From NCBI GenBank assembly GCA_017458225.1, contig JAFTFX010000026.1, positions 82,538 to 146,537 on the forward strand: a stretch of DNA of 64,000 nt, in the 5' to 3' direction. Under the pieces are notes generated by a model. The model was not told where the DNA came from. It worked only from the letters and a program-made list of their open reading frames with translations, and did not search any database. Positions 48,540 to 62,300 of the stretch are shown in pieces. This DNA is from Prevotella sp. GTDB taxonomy: Bacteria; Bacteroidota; Bacteroidia; Bacteroidales; Bacteroidaceae. Position 1 is the first letter of the stretch; each line of letters starts with the position of its first letter. The translations under genes were made by a program, and so were the position numbers.

Positions 48540-48924
48540 ATGGCAGAACGCCCTGTTCTTGACGGGCGGACTGCTCATGGTCATTGGGGCCGCCCTGATC
48601 TTCCTGCAATGGGAAGCAGCGGCCTATGTGTATGCAGCGGGGGCCATGGCGTTCACCTCGATGCAGATGTTGCAGCGCTACGACGGAACGAACGTCACAC
48701 TCCGGCGACTGCGGCGCATCATGCTGTTCAGCGATGTGCTGTTCCTGCTGACGGCCGTCCTGATGTTCGCTTCGAAAGGAAATGCCTTCGGACTGCCGCA
48801 GATCACCTATGTGCAGTATGTCTATAACAAATGGGTGGGTACGCTCATTCTGGCTGCCCTCATTCAGCTCTATGCCGTGCACAGAATAGACCATGAATTG
48901 CGGCAAGAGGCAAAAAAACGCTAA
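48523..48924 (+). CDS. Four-helix membrane protein of unknown function
   Basis: A 133-residue protein with four predicted membrane helices (about residues 10-28, 33-48, 67-84, 105-120) connected by short charged loops ('RLRRIMLF'). It overlaps the FtsB/DivIC-like gene by 17 bp and is probably translated from the same mRNA. Small proteins of this type follow divIC in other Bacteroidales. I do not recognise a function, and a link to division or envelope maintenance is suggested only by the overlap. Confidence 0.75.
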   Translation: MKELNRWQNALFLTGGLLMVIGAALIFLQWEAAAYVYAAGAMAFTSMQMLQRYDGTNVTLRRLRRIMLFSDVLFLLTAVLMFASKGNAFGLPQITYVQYVYNKWVGTLILAALIQLYAVHRIDHELRQEAKKR

Positions 48925-48962
48925 AAGTTTGCTCAGTTGTTTTAAATTGAGCAAATTTTTTT

Positions 48963-48991
48963 TTGTACTTCGATATATCATAGTATTTTTG
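48963..48991 (+). promoter_or_regulatory. Promoter of the DUF4369 lipoprotein gene
   Basis: TATTTTTG (48984-48991) with TTG at 48963-48965 (18-bp spacer). It argues for the ATG at 49028 as start rather than 49001. Confidence 0.6.
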
Positions 48992-49027
48992 TAGCCGCTC
49001 ATGAAAAGAAGTAACAAAACCTTGTCT

Positions 49028-49798
49028 ATGAAGAAAATACTCTATATGTTAGCCATTCTGGCCGGAATGACCTCGTGTTCTGAATCCTACAATGTGCAGG
49101 GTTCGTCGTCGGTGTCGCTGTTGGATGGCAGCAAACTCTACCTGAAAGCAATTAAAGATCAGCAGTTGCAGAACATTGACTCGTGCGAAGTGATACACGG
49201 AAAGTTCAAGTTCACAGGCACTCTTGACACCACGATGATGGTCAATCTGTTCATGGACGACCGTCCCTTGATGATGCCTCTCGTGCTGGAACCCGGAAAT
49301 ATCGTCGTTCGCATTGACGACTCGTCGCGCAAGGTGAGTGGCACACCGCTGAACGAGTTGCTCTACAGCTTTATGGATCAGCACAACCAGCTGAGTAATC
49401 GCATGAACGAACTGGGACACCGCGAGAGCCAGATGCTGCTGGACGGCATCGACGAGCAGGAGATAGCCCGTCAGCTGTCGGTAGAGGCTGAACAGATTGC
49501 TATGGAGGAAGACACGCTGGTGACTAACTTCATTGTCAGAAACAGCGACAACGTGCTGGGTCCCGGTGTGTTCATGATGATTACGGCAGGTATGGAATAC
49601 CCCATGCTGACCCCTCAGATTGAACATATCATGTCGCAAGCCTCAGAAGCATTCAAGGCCGACTCCTACGTGAAGGAATACTACAAGGCTGCCTCGGAGA
49701 TACAGGCCAAGATGCAGGGCATGGACAGTCCTGCGCCGGCTGCATCGGGCGAGCCTTCTGACTCGGTGATTCAGAATATTCTCAACGGAAAAGAATGA
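49028..49798 (+). CDS. DUF4369 lipoprotein
   Basis: A 256-residue lipoprotein; from ATG 49028 the lipobox is 'LAGMTSC' with Cys17. The next 110 residues ('SSVSLLDGSKLYLKA', 'VIHGKFKFTGTLDT', 'PLMMPLVLEPGNIVVRID') match the DUF4369 domain that in Bacteroidota often precedes a thioredoxin-like domain. Here the thioredoxin part is absent and a helical segment follows ('QHNQLSNRMNELGHRESQML'). The protein ends in a Pro/Ala/Ser-rich tail. It may act in the periplasm as a scaffold without redox activity. The stop overlaps the pyrC start by 4 bp. Confidence 0.8.
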   Translation: MKKILYMLAILAGMTSCSESYNVQGSSSVSLLDGSKLYLKAIKDQQLQNIDSCEVIHGKFKFTGTLDTTMMVNLFMDDRPLMMPLVLEPGNIVVRIDDSSRKVSGTPLNELLYSFMDQHNQLSNRMNELGHRESQMLLDGIDEQEIARQLSVEAEQIAMEEDTLVTNFIVRNSDNVLGPGVFMMITAGMEYPMLTPQIEHIMSQASEAFKADSYVKEYYKAASEIQAKMQGMDSPAPAASGEPSDSVIQNILNGKE

Positions 49799-51126
49799 GA
49801 ACGATACTCAAAGGCGGACGCATCGTTAACGAAGGACGAACGTATGACGGTGAGGTTGTCATCGAGGACGACCACATCTTGACAATTTGCGAAACTAACG
49901 ATTTTCCCGAATCATCTGTCGACCGGACGATTGATGTTTCGGGATGTTTCGTTTTTCCGGGACTGATTGACGACCATGTGCACTTCCGTGAGCCGGGGCT
50001 GACTGAGAAAGCTGATATGGAGAGCGAGAGCCGTGCTGCAGCAGCAGGAGGCGTGACGAGCTTTTTCGACATGCCAAATACCGTGCCGCAGACTACCACT
50101 TTGGAAGCCCTCGACGAGAAGTTCGCTCTGGCAGCCGCAAAGAGCCACGTGAACTATTCGTTCTTCTTTGGAGCCACCAACGACAATGCCCATCTGTTTA
50201 AGGAACTCGACGTGCACCGCATACCAGGCATCAAGCTGTTTATGGGCTCCAGTACAGGCAATATGCTTGTTGACTGCGACGAGGCTCTCGACAGAATTTT
50301 CAGCGAGGCTCGTCTGCCGCTGATGGCACATTGTGAAGACACGGCCATTATCAATCGGAACATGGCCCACTTCAAAGAGACACTCCATACCGACGATCCT
50401 GATGTCAGATTGCATCCGCTGATACGCAGCGAAGAAGCCTGTCTACAGTCAACCCAAAAAGCCATCGAACTGGCCGTGAAGCACGAGGCTCGCCTGCATA
50501 TCGCCCATATCACGACGGCAAGCGAACTGGAGCTGATTCCGGCCAACAGCCTGCAGACCATCACGGCTGAGGCTACGGTGGGGCACCTGTTCTTCTCGCT
50601 GACCGACTACGAGCGGCTGGGAACCCGTATCAAGGTGAATCCTGCCATCAAGAGTTTCCGCGATTGTCAGGCTTTACGTGAAGGACTGATGGACGGCAGG
50701 ATCAGTGTCGTGGGAACCGACCATGCCCCACATCTGCTCTCACAGAAAGAGGGTGGGGCAGCGCGAGCAGCCAGTGGCATGCCGATGATTCAGTTTTCGC
50801 TGGTCGCCATGCTGGAGTTGGTCGACGACGGTGTGCTGACACTCGAACGCCTCGTTGAACTGATGGCCCACAATCCTGCCAGACTCTTCGAAGTGCGTGA
50901 GCGCGGTTTCCTTCGCCCTGGCTATAAGGCCGACCTCGTGGTGGTGCGGCCCGATAGCCCTTGGACGGTGACGCAGGATGTGATAGAGAGCAAGTGTAAG
51001 TGGAGCCCGATGGAGGGACATACCTTCCGGTGGCGTGTCGAACAGACATTCTGCAACGGGCACTTGATATATAATAATGGTGTCGTCGACCCAGCCAGCA
51101 GGGGCGAGGCCATCGCTTTCAGATGA
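49795..51126 (+). CDS. pyrC: Dihydroorotase
   Basis: A 443-residue amidohydrolase that closes carbamoyl-aspartate to dihydroorotate in pyrimidine synthesis. Zinc ligands: 'DDHVHFREPG' at about residues 58-67, carboxylated Lys in 'GIKLFMGSSTGN', His in 'LMAHCED', His in 'LHIAHITT', and the catalytic Asp in 'GTDHAPH'. The length and motifs place it in the class I (longer) dihydroorotases. It overlaps both the preceding lipoprotein gene and the next gene by 4 bp, so all three are coupled. Pyrimidine genes continue with pyrG at 57256. Confidence 0.93.
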   Translation: MRTILKGGRIVNEGRTYDGEVVIEDDHILTICETNDFPESSVDRTIDVSGCFVFPGLIDDHVHFREPGLTEKADMESESRAAAAGGVTSFFDMPNTVPQTTTLEALDEKFALAAAKSHVNYSFFFGATNDNAHLFKELDVHRIPGIKLFMGSSTGNMLVDCDEALDRIFSEARLPLMAHCEDTAIINRNMAHFKETLHTDDPDVRLHPLIRSEEACLQSTQKAIELAVKHEARLHIAHITTASELELIPANSLQTITAEATVGHLFFSLTDYERLGTRIKVNPAIKSFRDCQALREGLMDGRISVVGTDHAPHLLSQKEGGAARAASGMPMIQFSLVAMLELVDDGVLTLERLVELMAHNPARLFEVRERGFLRPGYKADLVVVRPDSPWTVTQDVIESKCKWSPMEGHTFRWRVEQTFCNGHLIYNNGVVDPASRGEAIAFR

Positions 51127-51911
51127 TTCGTAGTTACGACATATCTCAGGTGGTGCCCTATATCAATTGGGCCTATTTCTTCTTTGCCTGGCAGCTGAAG
51201 GATCCTGCGGAACAGCAGCGAATGCGCGCCGAGGCTGAAGACCTGCTGCGGCGGTTGGAAGGTCGCTATCAGACACATGCACTCTTCCGAATTGTGGATG
51301 CTCACGGCGATGGCGACAATATCGTGGTCGATCGCGACGGAACGCCTTTCGTTCTGCCATTGCTTCGCCAGCAGAGTGGCTCTCCCTGTTTGTGCCTGTC
51401 TGACTTTGTACACCCTGTGACCGATCGTATCGGCCTGTTTGCCACCAGTACCGATAGTGGGATGGAGACCGATTTCGACAAAGATCCCTACGACAAGATG
51501 ATGGCGCAACTGCTGGCCGACCGGCTGGCTGAGGCTACGGCTGAGCTGATGCATCTGGAGGTGAGACGACATGACTGGGGCTATGCCAAGGATGAACAAC
51601 TGACGATGGAGGAATTGCATCTGGAGCGCTTTCAGGGCATCCGGCCTGCAGTGGGCTATCCCTCACTGCCCGATGCCAGCCTGAACTTCCTGCTGGACGA
51701 CCTGCTGGACATGAAGCAAATAGGCATCCGTCTGACCGAGAATGGTGCCATGCGCCCGCATGCCAGTGTGTCAGGCCTTATGATCGCTCATCCGCAGGCT
51801 CGCTATTTTGCTGTGGGAAAGGTGGGCGAAGACCAGTTGCGCGACTATGCCTGCCGTCGGGGCATTCCTGTCGAGATGGGACGGAAATTCCTGGCAGGCA
51901 ACCTGGCGTAA
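51123..51911 (+). CDS. Stand-alone MetH activation-domain-like protein
   Basis: A 262-residue protein corresponding to the C-terminal, AdoMet-binding activation domain of cobalamin-dependent methionine synthase. The recognised motifs are 'FQGIRPAVGYPSLPDAS' and 'RPHASVSGLMIAHPQARYFA'. In full-length MetH this domain reductively re-methylates inactive Cob(II)alamin. As a separate polypeptide it might serve a MetH lacking this domain, or have another B12 function. It overlaps pyrC by 4 bp. In Bacteroidota such isolated domains are known; whether a split metH lies elsewhere in this genome cannot be seen here. Confidence 0.85.
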   Translation: MIRSYDISQVVPYINWAYFFFAWQLKDPAEQQRMRAEAEDLLRRLEGRYQTHALFRIVDAHGDGDNIVVDRDGTPFVLPLLRQQSGSPCLCLSDFVHPVTDRIGLFATSTDSGMETDFDKDPYDKMMAQLLADRLAEATAELMHLEVRRHDWGYAKDEQLTMEELHLERFQGIRPAVGYPSLPDASLNFLLDDLLDMKQIGIRLTENGAMRPHASVSGLMIAHPQARYFAVGKVGEDQLRDYACRRGIPVEMGRKFLAGNLA

Positions 51912-51953
51912 GAGTGGCATTAATAGAAACTTCAAACAAAAAACGAAATAAGA

Positions 51954-53069
51954 ATGATTGCTAAATCGCTTTTACTTTTCATATTACTCATCATTGTGCC
52001 CGATGTGTGGCTCTGGTTTCGCTATCTGCGCCGGCAACGGTGGTGGGCACAGATGCTCTGGTTCCTGCCAGGGATGGCTCTGGTCATCGCTACTGTCCTG
52101 CAGGCTCGTGAACGCGACTTCGTGCCCGACGATATGACTCCGCTGAACATCTATCTGTTGATTATGGGGCTCATCGTGCTTCCCAAAATCGTGATGGCAC
52201 TGTGCTCGCTGTTCGGTCGCAGGGGGTGGAAAGTTGGTGCCGCATGTGCGCCCCTTATCTGGTTCGTGCTGCTCTATGGTTCCTTCGTGGGCAATAGTCA
52301 GTTCGAAGTAAAACATGTGGAACTCTCGTTCAGCGAGTTGCCCGACAGTTTTGATGGCTTCCGCATTGTTCAGTTCACCGATGCCCATGTGGGCAGTATT
52401 CCGCCCGCGCTGCTGCAACTCGCTGTCGACAGCATCAATGCGCAGAAGGCCGACTTGGTGGTCTTCACTGGTGACTTGCAGAACAAACAGCCTAAAGAGA
52501 TTCTGCAGCATCAGGAACTGCTGTCAACGATAGCAGCCAAAGAGGGCGTTGTCTCCGTGATAGGCAATCATGACTATGCCGACTATATTGAAGCGGCTTA
52601 CGACATCAAAGGCATGAACGAAGAGTGGACCATCGGCTTGCAGCAGGACATGGGCTGGCAGGTGCTGGTCAACGGACATAAGTTGATACGCCGTGGACAG
52701 GACACACTGGTGGTGGCAGGTCTTGATAACGACGGTGAGGGCCGCTTTCCCCAAAAGGGAAATATCAACATGGCTCTTTGGGGACTTCCCAGAAACTGCT
52801 TTGTTGTGATGCTTGAACATGATCCATCGGCCTGGCGGCGCAAGATATTGCCTCACAGTCATGCTCAGTTGACACTGAGCGGCCATACCCATGGCATGCA
52901 GTTCGAACTGTTCGGCTGGTCACCACTCAGCCTATTTAAGAAAGAGGTTGACGGCCTTTATCAGAAAGGTTCCCGCTATCTCTATGTGTCCAAGGGACTG
53001 GGAGGGGTTGTCCCCTTCCGCTTTGGCGCTACTCCGGAAATCGTCGTCATTACGCTCCGCAAAAACTAA
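51954..53069 (+). CDS. Membrane-anchored metallophosphoesterase
   Basis: A 371-residue protein with three or four N-terminal membrane helices (about residues 3-16, 33-46, 65-82, 95-108). A calcineurin-like catalytic domain follows from about residue 130, with metal motifs D-x-H 'FTDAHVG', GD 'FTGDLQN', GNHD 'VIGNHDY', 'LEHDPS' and 'LSGHTHGMQ'. This arrangement resembles YkuE/LpxG-type enzymes, which act on phospholipids or lipid-A precursors at the membrane. The acyltransferase gene 39 bp downstream favours a lipid substrate, though I cannot tell which. Confidence 0.88.
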   Translation: MIAKSLLLFILLIIVPDVWLWFRYLRRQRWWAQMLWFLPGMALVIATVLQARERDFVPDDMTPLNIYLLIMGLIVLPKIVMALCSLFGRRGWKVGAACAPLIWFVLLYGSFVGNSQFEVKHVELSFSELPDSFDGFRIVQFTDAHVGSIPPALLQLAVDSINAQKADLVVFTGDLQNKQPKEILQHQELLSTIAAKEGVVSVIGNHDYADYIEAAYDIKGMNEEWTIGLQQDMGWQVLVNGHKLIRRGQDTLVVAGLDNDGEGRFPQKGNINMALWGLPRNCFVVMLEHDPSAWRRKILPHSHAQLTLSGHTHGMQFELFGWSPLSLFKKEVDGLYQKGSRYLYVSKGLGGVVPFRFGATPEIVVITLRKN

Positions 53070-53108
53070 AGTGTAGTCTTATTCAACCTTCCATAATCCA
53101 TCCTCCAC

Positions 53109-53867
53109 ATGAAAATACTCTATCGCATCTATCAGATTTTCATCGCCCTGCCGTTAGCCCTTGTGGCTACGTTGCTAACCGTTCTGGTTGTCGCCATAGG
53201 TTGTTCGTTGGGAAACGGCCACTACTGGGGCTATGCTCCCGGCCATTGGTGGGGGCGCGCTCTGTTGAAAATTCTGCTGATTCCTGTCAAGGTAGATGGA
53301 CGTGAGCATCTGGAGAAAGATCAGTCCTACGTCTTCGTGGCCAATCATCAGGGGGCTTTCGATATCTTCCTGATTTATGGCTATCTGAACCGCAATTTCA
53401 AGTGGATGATGAAGCACCAACTGCGCAAGATGCCCTTCATCGGCTATGCCTGCGAGAAGTCGCATCAAATCTTCGTTGACAAGCGCGGCCCGAAGGCCAT
53501 TAAGGCTACTTACGACAAAGCGCGCGCAACGTTGCAGGGCGGCACCAGTCTGACTGTGTTTCCAGAGGGAGCTCGCACGTTCACGGGTCACATGGGACTG
53601 TTCCGTCGTGGGGCCTTTTCGCTGGCCGACGAGTTGCAGTTACCTGTTGTTCCGCTGACCATCAATGGCTCATTCAATATCATGCCTCGCATGCGCGATG
53701 GTCATTTCGTGCTGTGGCATCCGCTGTCGCTGACCATCCACGAACCCATCTATCCCATTGGTAAGGGCGACGAGAATATTCAGGCCACCATGAACCAGGC
53801 CTACGACTCAGTTATGTCGGCCCTTGTTCCTGAGTATCAGGGCTATATGGAAAATCCAGACCAGTGA
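53109..53867 (+). CDS. plsC: 1-acylglycerol-3-phosphate acyltransferase-like
   Basis: A 252-residue membrane acyltransferase of the PlsC family. The HX4D motif is in 'VANHQGAFDIFLIYG' (near residue 80), the glycerophosphate-binding motif is 'VFPEGARTF' (near 155), and 'LPVVPLTINGSF' is the third family block. An N-terminal membrane helix covers about residues 10-35. It makes phosphatidic acid from lysophosphatidic acid, although PlsC-like proteins can also acylate lipid A or ornithine lipids. It converges on asnB with an 11-bp gap and no evident terminator. Confidence 0.87.
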   Translation: MKILYRIYQIFIALPLALVATLLTVLVVAIGCSLGNGHYWGYAPGHWWGRALLKILLIPVKVDGREHLEKDQSYVFVANHQGAFDIFLIYGYLNRNFKWMMKHQLRKMPFIGYACEKSHQIFVDKRGPKAIKATYDKARATLQGGTSLTVFPEGARTFTGHMGLFRRGAFSLADELQLPVVPLTINGSFNIMPRMRDGHFVLWHPLSLTIHEPIYPIGKGDENIQATMNQAYDSVMSALVPEYQGYMENPDQ

Positions 53868-53878
53868 AACACATGCCG

Positions 53879-55543
53879 TCAGTATGCACTTTCGTGCACA
53901 CCTTTGACGGCTCGACCGCTGGGGTCATTCATGCCACGGAAGGCGGCATCCCATTCCAAGGCGATGGCGGTGCTGCAGGCCACACTGGCTTCTGATGGCA
54001 CACTGCGTGCTGCACTGTCGCTGGGGAAGTGCTCGGCGAAGATGGAGCGATAGTAGTACTCCTCCTTGTTCTTCGGCGGGTTGATGGGGAATCGCTCGGC
54101 AGCGTGTGCCATCTGCTCGTCGCTCACGGCAGCCGCCGTCACGGCCTTGAGCGTGTCAATCCAGGAGTAGCCTACACCGTCGCTAAACTGTTCCTTCTGG
54201 CGCCAAGCCACTTCTGCGGGCAACAGGTCGGCAAAGGCCTCGCGCACAATTTTCTTCTCAATGGTTTGTCCTGGACACATCTTTGCTTCCGGGTTCGTTC
54301 GCATGGCAACATCCAGAAACTCCTTGTCCAAGAACGGCACACGCCCCTCTACGCCCCAGGCCGAAAGGCTCTTGTTGGCACGCAGGCAGTCGTAGAGGTG
54401 TAGCTTGGAAAGCTTGCGCACGGTCTCTTCGTGAAACTCCTTTGCCGAGGGCGCTTTGTGAAAATAGAGGTAGCCGCCGAAGATCTCGTCGGCTCCTTCG
54501 CCAGAGAGCACCATTTTGATACCCATCGACTTGATGACGCGGGCCAGCAGATACATCGGCGTGGAGGCACGCACGGTGGTCACATCGTAGGTCTCAATGA
54601 AGTAGATCACATCGCGAATGGCATCGAGTCCTTCCTGAATGGTGTAGTTGATCTCATGGTGAACAGTACCAATGTAATCGGCCACCAGTTTCGCCTTGGC
54701 CAGATCGGGAGCCCCTTTCAAGCCCACGGCAAACGAGTGCAGACGGGGCCAGTAGGCTTTGGTCTTCGAGTCGTTCTCAATACGCATTTCACTGTATTTC
54801 TCAGCGATGGCAGAGATGACAGAAGAGTCGAGTCCGCCGCTTAGCAGCACTCCATAGGGCACATCGCTCATCAGCTGGCGCTTCACGGCAGCTTCGAGGG
54901 CATCGTGAATAGCAGTAACGCTGGCTGGTCGGTTCTTCACCGAATCGTACAGCATCCAGTCGCGACGATAGTACCACTTCATGCAGGGATCGACACTCCA
55001 ATAATAATGGCCGGGCAGGAAAGGCTCGTACCTCTGGCATTGCCCTTCCAGTGCTTTCAACTCGCTGGCCACATATACGGTGCCATCGTCATCGTAGCCG
55101 ATATAGAGCGGTATCACGCCGATGGGGTCGCGGGCAATGAGGAACTCGTCGCGTTCCTCATCGTAGAGCACAAAGGCGAAGATGCCGTTGAGGTCTTCGA
55201 GAAAATTGATGCCTTTCTCTCGATAAAGGGCCAAAATCACTTCGCAGTCGCTGCCCGTCTGGAACTCATAGCGCCCGGCAAACTGGCGACGAATCTCCTG
55301 ATGGTTGTAGATCTCGCCGTTCACAGCCAGCACCTGCTTACGGTCGGGCGAATAGAGCGGCTGTCCGCCACTCTCAGGGTCGACAATGCTCAGCCGTTCG
55401 TGGGCGAGGATGGCCGATCCGTCACTGTATATGCCGCTCCAGTCTGGTCCGCGATGACGGATCTTCTGACTCATTTTCAACGCTTTCTGACGCAGAGCCT
55501 GCGTCTGCTCCTTAACACTTAATATTGCTACGATTCCACACAT
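53879..55543 (-). CDS. asnB: Asparagine synthase (glutamine-hydrolysing), AsnB type
   Basis: A 554-residue enzyme that makes asparagine from aspartate, glutamine and ATP. The class II glutaminase domain starts 'MCGIVAIL', where Cys2 becomes the nucleophile after Met removal. The synthetase domain has the pyrophosphatase loop 'SGGLDSS' at residues 235-241. 'SGEGADEIFGGYLYF' and 'AWGVEGRVPFLDKEFLDVAM' are further conserved blocks. The gene begins 4 bp after the purF-like gene, the third of the pyrG-purF-asnB run on the minus strand; gltB diverges from it. Confidence 0.95.
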   Translation of the reverse strand: MCGIVAILSVKEQTQALRQKALKMSQKIRHRGPDWSGIYSDGSAILAHERLSIVDPESGGQPLYSPDRKQVLAVNGEIYNHQEIRRQFAGRYEFQTGSDCEVILALYREKGINFLEDLNGIFAFVLYDEERDEFLIARDPIGVIPLYIGYDDDGTVYVASELKALEGQCQRYEPFLPGHYYWSVDPCMKWYYRRDWMLYDSVKNRPASVTAIHDALEAAVKRQLMSDVPYGVLLSGGLDSSVISAIAEKYSEMRIENDSKTKAYWPRLHSFAVGLKGAPDLAKAKLVADYIGTVHHEINYTIQEGLDAIRDVIYFIETYDVTTVRASTPMYLLARVIKSMGIKMVLSGEGADEIFGGYLYFHKAPSAKEFHEETVRKLSKLHLYDCLRANKSLSAWGVEGRVPFLDKEFLDVAMRTNPEAKMCPGQTIEKKIVREAFADLLPAEVAWRQKEQFSDGVGYSWIDTLKAVTAAAVSDEQMAHAAERFPINPPKNKEEYYYRSIFAEHFPSDSAARSVPSEASVACSTAIALEWDAAFRGMNDPSGRAVKGVHESAY

Positions 55544-55547
55544 AATC

Positions 55548-59094
<3,547 letters not shown>

Positions 59095-59110
59095 TTAAAA
59101 ACGCGCACAA

Positions 59111-59167
59111 TTGTCAAAGTGTAAATTATTTACTCCTTTTTGCCTCAAATATTTTACACTTTGACAA
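59111..59167. promoter_or_regulatory. Perfect 15-bp inverted repeat in the pyrG-gltB divergent region
   Basis: TTGTCAAAGTGTAAA (59111-59125) and TTTACACTTTGACAA (59153-59167) are exact complements, 27 bp apart. They lie 38 bp upstream of the pyrG -33 and 70 bp upstream of the gltB -33. They would suit a dimeric regulator acting on one or both promoters. Confidence 0.65.
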
Positions 59168-59237
59168 AAGAAACTTTATTTTCAAAACAAAATGACATTC
59201 CGACAAAACAAATAATTACAAAAAGAAAGAAAATCTT

Positions 59238-59267
59238 TTGTGATTATAACATTTTGTATTACCTTTG
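59238..59267 (+). promoter_or_regulatory. Promoter of gltB
   Basis: TACCTTTG (59260-59267) with TTG at 59238-59240 (19-bp spacer), 41 bp before the gltB ATG. Confidence 0.7.
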
Positions 59268-59308
59268 CACTCAAAATCGAGACAAGTGAAAGATTAAGCA
59301 AGGATAAT

Positions 59309-62300
59309 ATGACAAAATGTAAACTTCAAACGCAGGATATGGGACTCTACCAGCCCGAGTACGAGCACGATGCGTGCGGCGTGGGAATGGTGGTGAATAT
59401 ACATGGCGGGAAGAGCCATGAGTTGGTGGACAACGCGCTGCGGGTGCTGGAGAATATGGAGCACCGCGGGGCGGAGACGCGCGACAAGACCGGCGACGGC
59501 GCCGGCATCATGGTGCAGATACCGCATGAGTTCATTCTGTTGCAGGGCATCCCCGTGCCGGAGAAGGGAAAGTACGGAACGGGACTGGTGTTCCTGCCGA
59601 AGGAGGAGAAGGCGCAGCAGGAGATTCTCGCCGTGATGATCGAGGAGATTGAGCGCGAGGGATTGCAACTGATGCATCTGCGCGCGGTGCCGACCTGCCC
59701 GGAGGTACTGGGCGCGGCGGCGCGCGAGGTGGAGCCGGATATCAAGCAAATATTCATTACGGAAGCCACCCAGCAGACCCACCTACAGACCCACCCCCGG
59801 CCCCTCCCTGTGAGGGAGGGGAGTGGTTACCTTCAAGATGAAGAAGCAGCACTCAACCGTAAACTATATATAATAAGGAAAAGAATTGAGAACAGAGTAG
59901 AGGCATTAGCAAAACTATCTACTCCCCTCCCTCACAGGGAGGGGCAGGGGGGTGGGTCTGCCGGGGGTGGGTCTGCTGGGGGTGCTTTTGAGTCATTTTA
60001 TATCTGCTCCCTCTCCACAAAGAATATCATCTACAAGGGAATGCTGACCAGCGGACAGTTGAGGCGGTACTTCCCGGACTTGTCGAACGACTATTTTACA
60101 AGCGGACTGGCGCTGGTTCACTCCCGATTCAGTACAAACACATTCCCCAAATGGAAACTGGCCCAGCCCTTCCGCTTGTTGGCGCACAACGGCGAGATCA
60201 ACACCATCCGCGGCAACCGCGGGTGGATGAAGGCACGCGAGAGCGTGCTCAGCAGCGAGGCGCTGGGCGACATCAAGGACTTGCGCCCCATCGTGCAGGA
60301 CGGCATGAGCGACTCGGCGTCGTTGGACAACGTGTTTGAGTTCCTGATGATGAGCGGACTGTCGCTGCCGCAGGCGATGGCCATCCTGATTCCTGAGAGT
60401 TTTAACGACAAGAACCCGATATCGGAGGACCTGAAGGCGTTCTACGAGTACCACTCGATACTGATGGAGCCGTGGGACGGGCCGGCGGCGCTGCTGTTCT
60501 CGGACGGACGCTACGCGGGCGGAATGCTCGACAGGAACGGCCTGCGCCCCTCGCGCTACACGATTACGAAGCAGGGCATGATGGTGGTGGCCTCGGAGGT
60601 GGGCGTGATGGACTTCGAACCGGGCGACGTGGTCTCGAAGGGCCGCCTGCAGCCGGGCAAGATTCTGCTCATCGACACACAGGAGGGCCGCATCTACTAC
60701 GACGGCGAGATCAAGGAGCAACTGGCCAAGGCGCATCCCTACCGCGAGTGGCTCAGCGAGAACCGCGTGCAGTTGGAGAAGTTGAAGAGCGGGCGCAAGG
60801 TGGAGAACGCCGTGCCCGACTTCGAGCGGAAACTGCTGACCTTCGGCTACGGGCAGGAGGACATCGACCGGACGATTATCCCGATGGCGACGGCGGGCCA
60901 GGAGCCGGTGGCGGCGATGGGCAACGACACGCCGCTGGCGGTCATAAGCGACCGTCCGCAGTTGCTGTTCAACTATTTCCGCCAGCAGTTCGCGCAGGTG
61001 ACGAACCCCGCCATCGACCCCATCCGCGAGGAGTTGGTGATGAGCCTGACGGAGTACATCGGCGCCGTGGGGACGAACATCCTGACGCCCGACGCGTCGA
61101 ACTGCAAGATGGTGCGCCTGCCGCAGCCGGTGCTGACGAACACGCAGTTGGACATACTATGTAATATAAGGTATAAGGGGTTCAAGACCATCAAACTGGA
61201 GATGAAGTTCGAAACCCACCCCCAACCCCTCCCGAGGGGAGGGGAGTTTGGTTACTCTCAGGCTGGAGAAAACTTGGGTGTCGCTCTTGATAAACTCTGT
61301 AAGAACGCTGAGAAAGCTGTGGACGATGGCTACAACTACATCATCCTAACAGATAAATGTGACTTAACTCCCCTCCCCTCGGGAGGGGTTGGGGGTGGGT
61401 ATATTCCCTCCCTGTTGGCGGTAAGCGCCGTCCACCACTACCTCATTTCCGTTGGCAAGCGCGTCCAGACGGCGCTGATTGTAGAGTCTGGCGAGATTCG
61501 CGAGACGATGCACGCGGCGCTGCTGCTGGGCTACGGCGCGTCGGCGCTGTGTCCGTACATGACGTTCGCCATTCTGGACGACCTGGTCAGGCGCGGCAAG
61601 ATTCAGGAGGACTACGCCACGGCGGAGGCCCACTACATCAAGGCCGTGGACAAGGGACTGAAAAAGATTATGTCGAAGATGGGCATCTCGACCATCCGCT
61701 CGTACCGCGGCGCGAAGATTTTCGAGAGCATCGGACTCTCAGAGGATTTGCTGCGGCGGTATTTCGGCACCGAGGTGAGCACCATCGGAGGCATCGGGCT
61801 GAAGGAGATTGCCCGCGACGCTATCAGGATGCAGGAGCGGGGTCGCTGTGACACAGCGACAAACGCGACGCTGAAGAACGAGGGTCAGTTCTCCTGGCGC
61901 AGGGACGGCATCAAGCACGCGTGGATGCCGGAGACCATCGCCAAACTGCAGTTGGCCACGCGCCTGGGCTCGTACGAGAAGTTCAAGGAGTGGGAGGCCA
62001 TCGTGGACGGTCCGGACAACGCCAACCGCGCCCAGGGCAACGCCGCCGGAACTCCCGACGCCGCCAACCGCGCCTCCGGCAACGCTTCGGGCGCTCCCGC
62101 CAATGCCGCCGGCACTCCGGGCTGGAGCCCCATCTTCCTGCGCGACTTCCTCGGCTTCAAGCGGGCCGCGGTGCCGACGCCCATCGACGACGTGGAGCCC
62201 GTCGAGAGCATCGTGAAGCACTTCGTGACGGGCGCCATGTCGTTCGGTGCGCTGTCGAAGGAGGCCCACGAGGCGCTGGCGCTGGCGATGAACCGATTGG

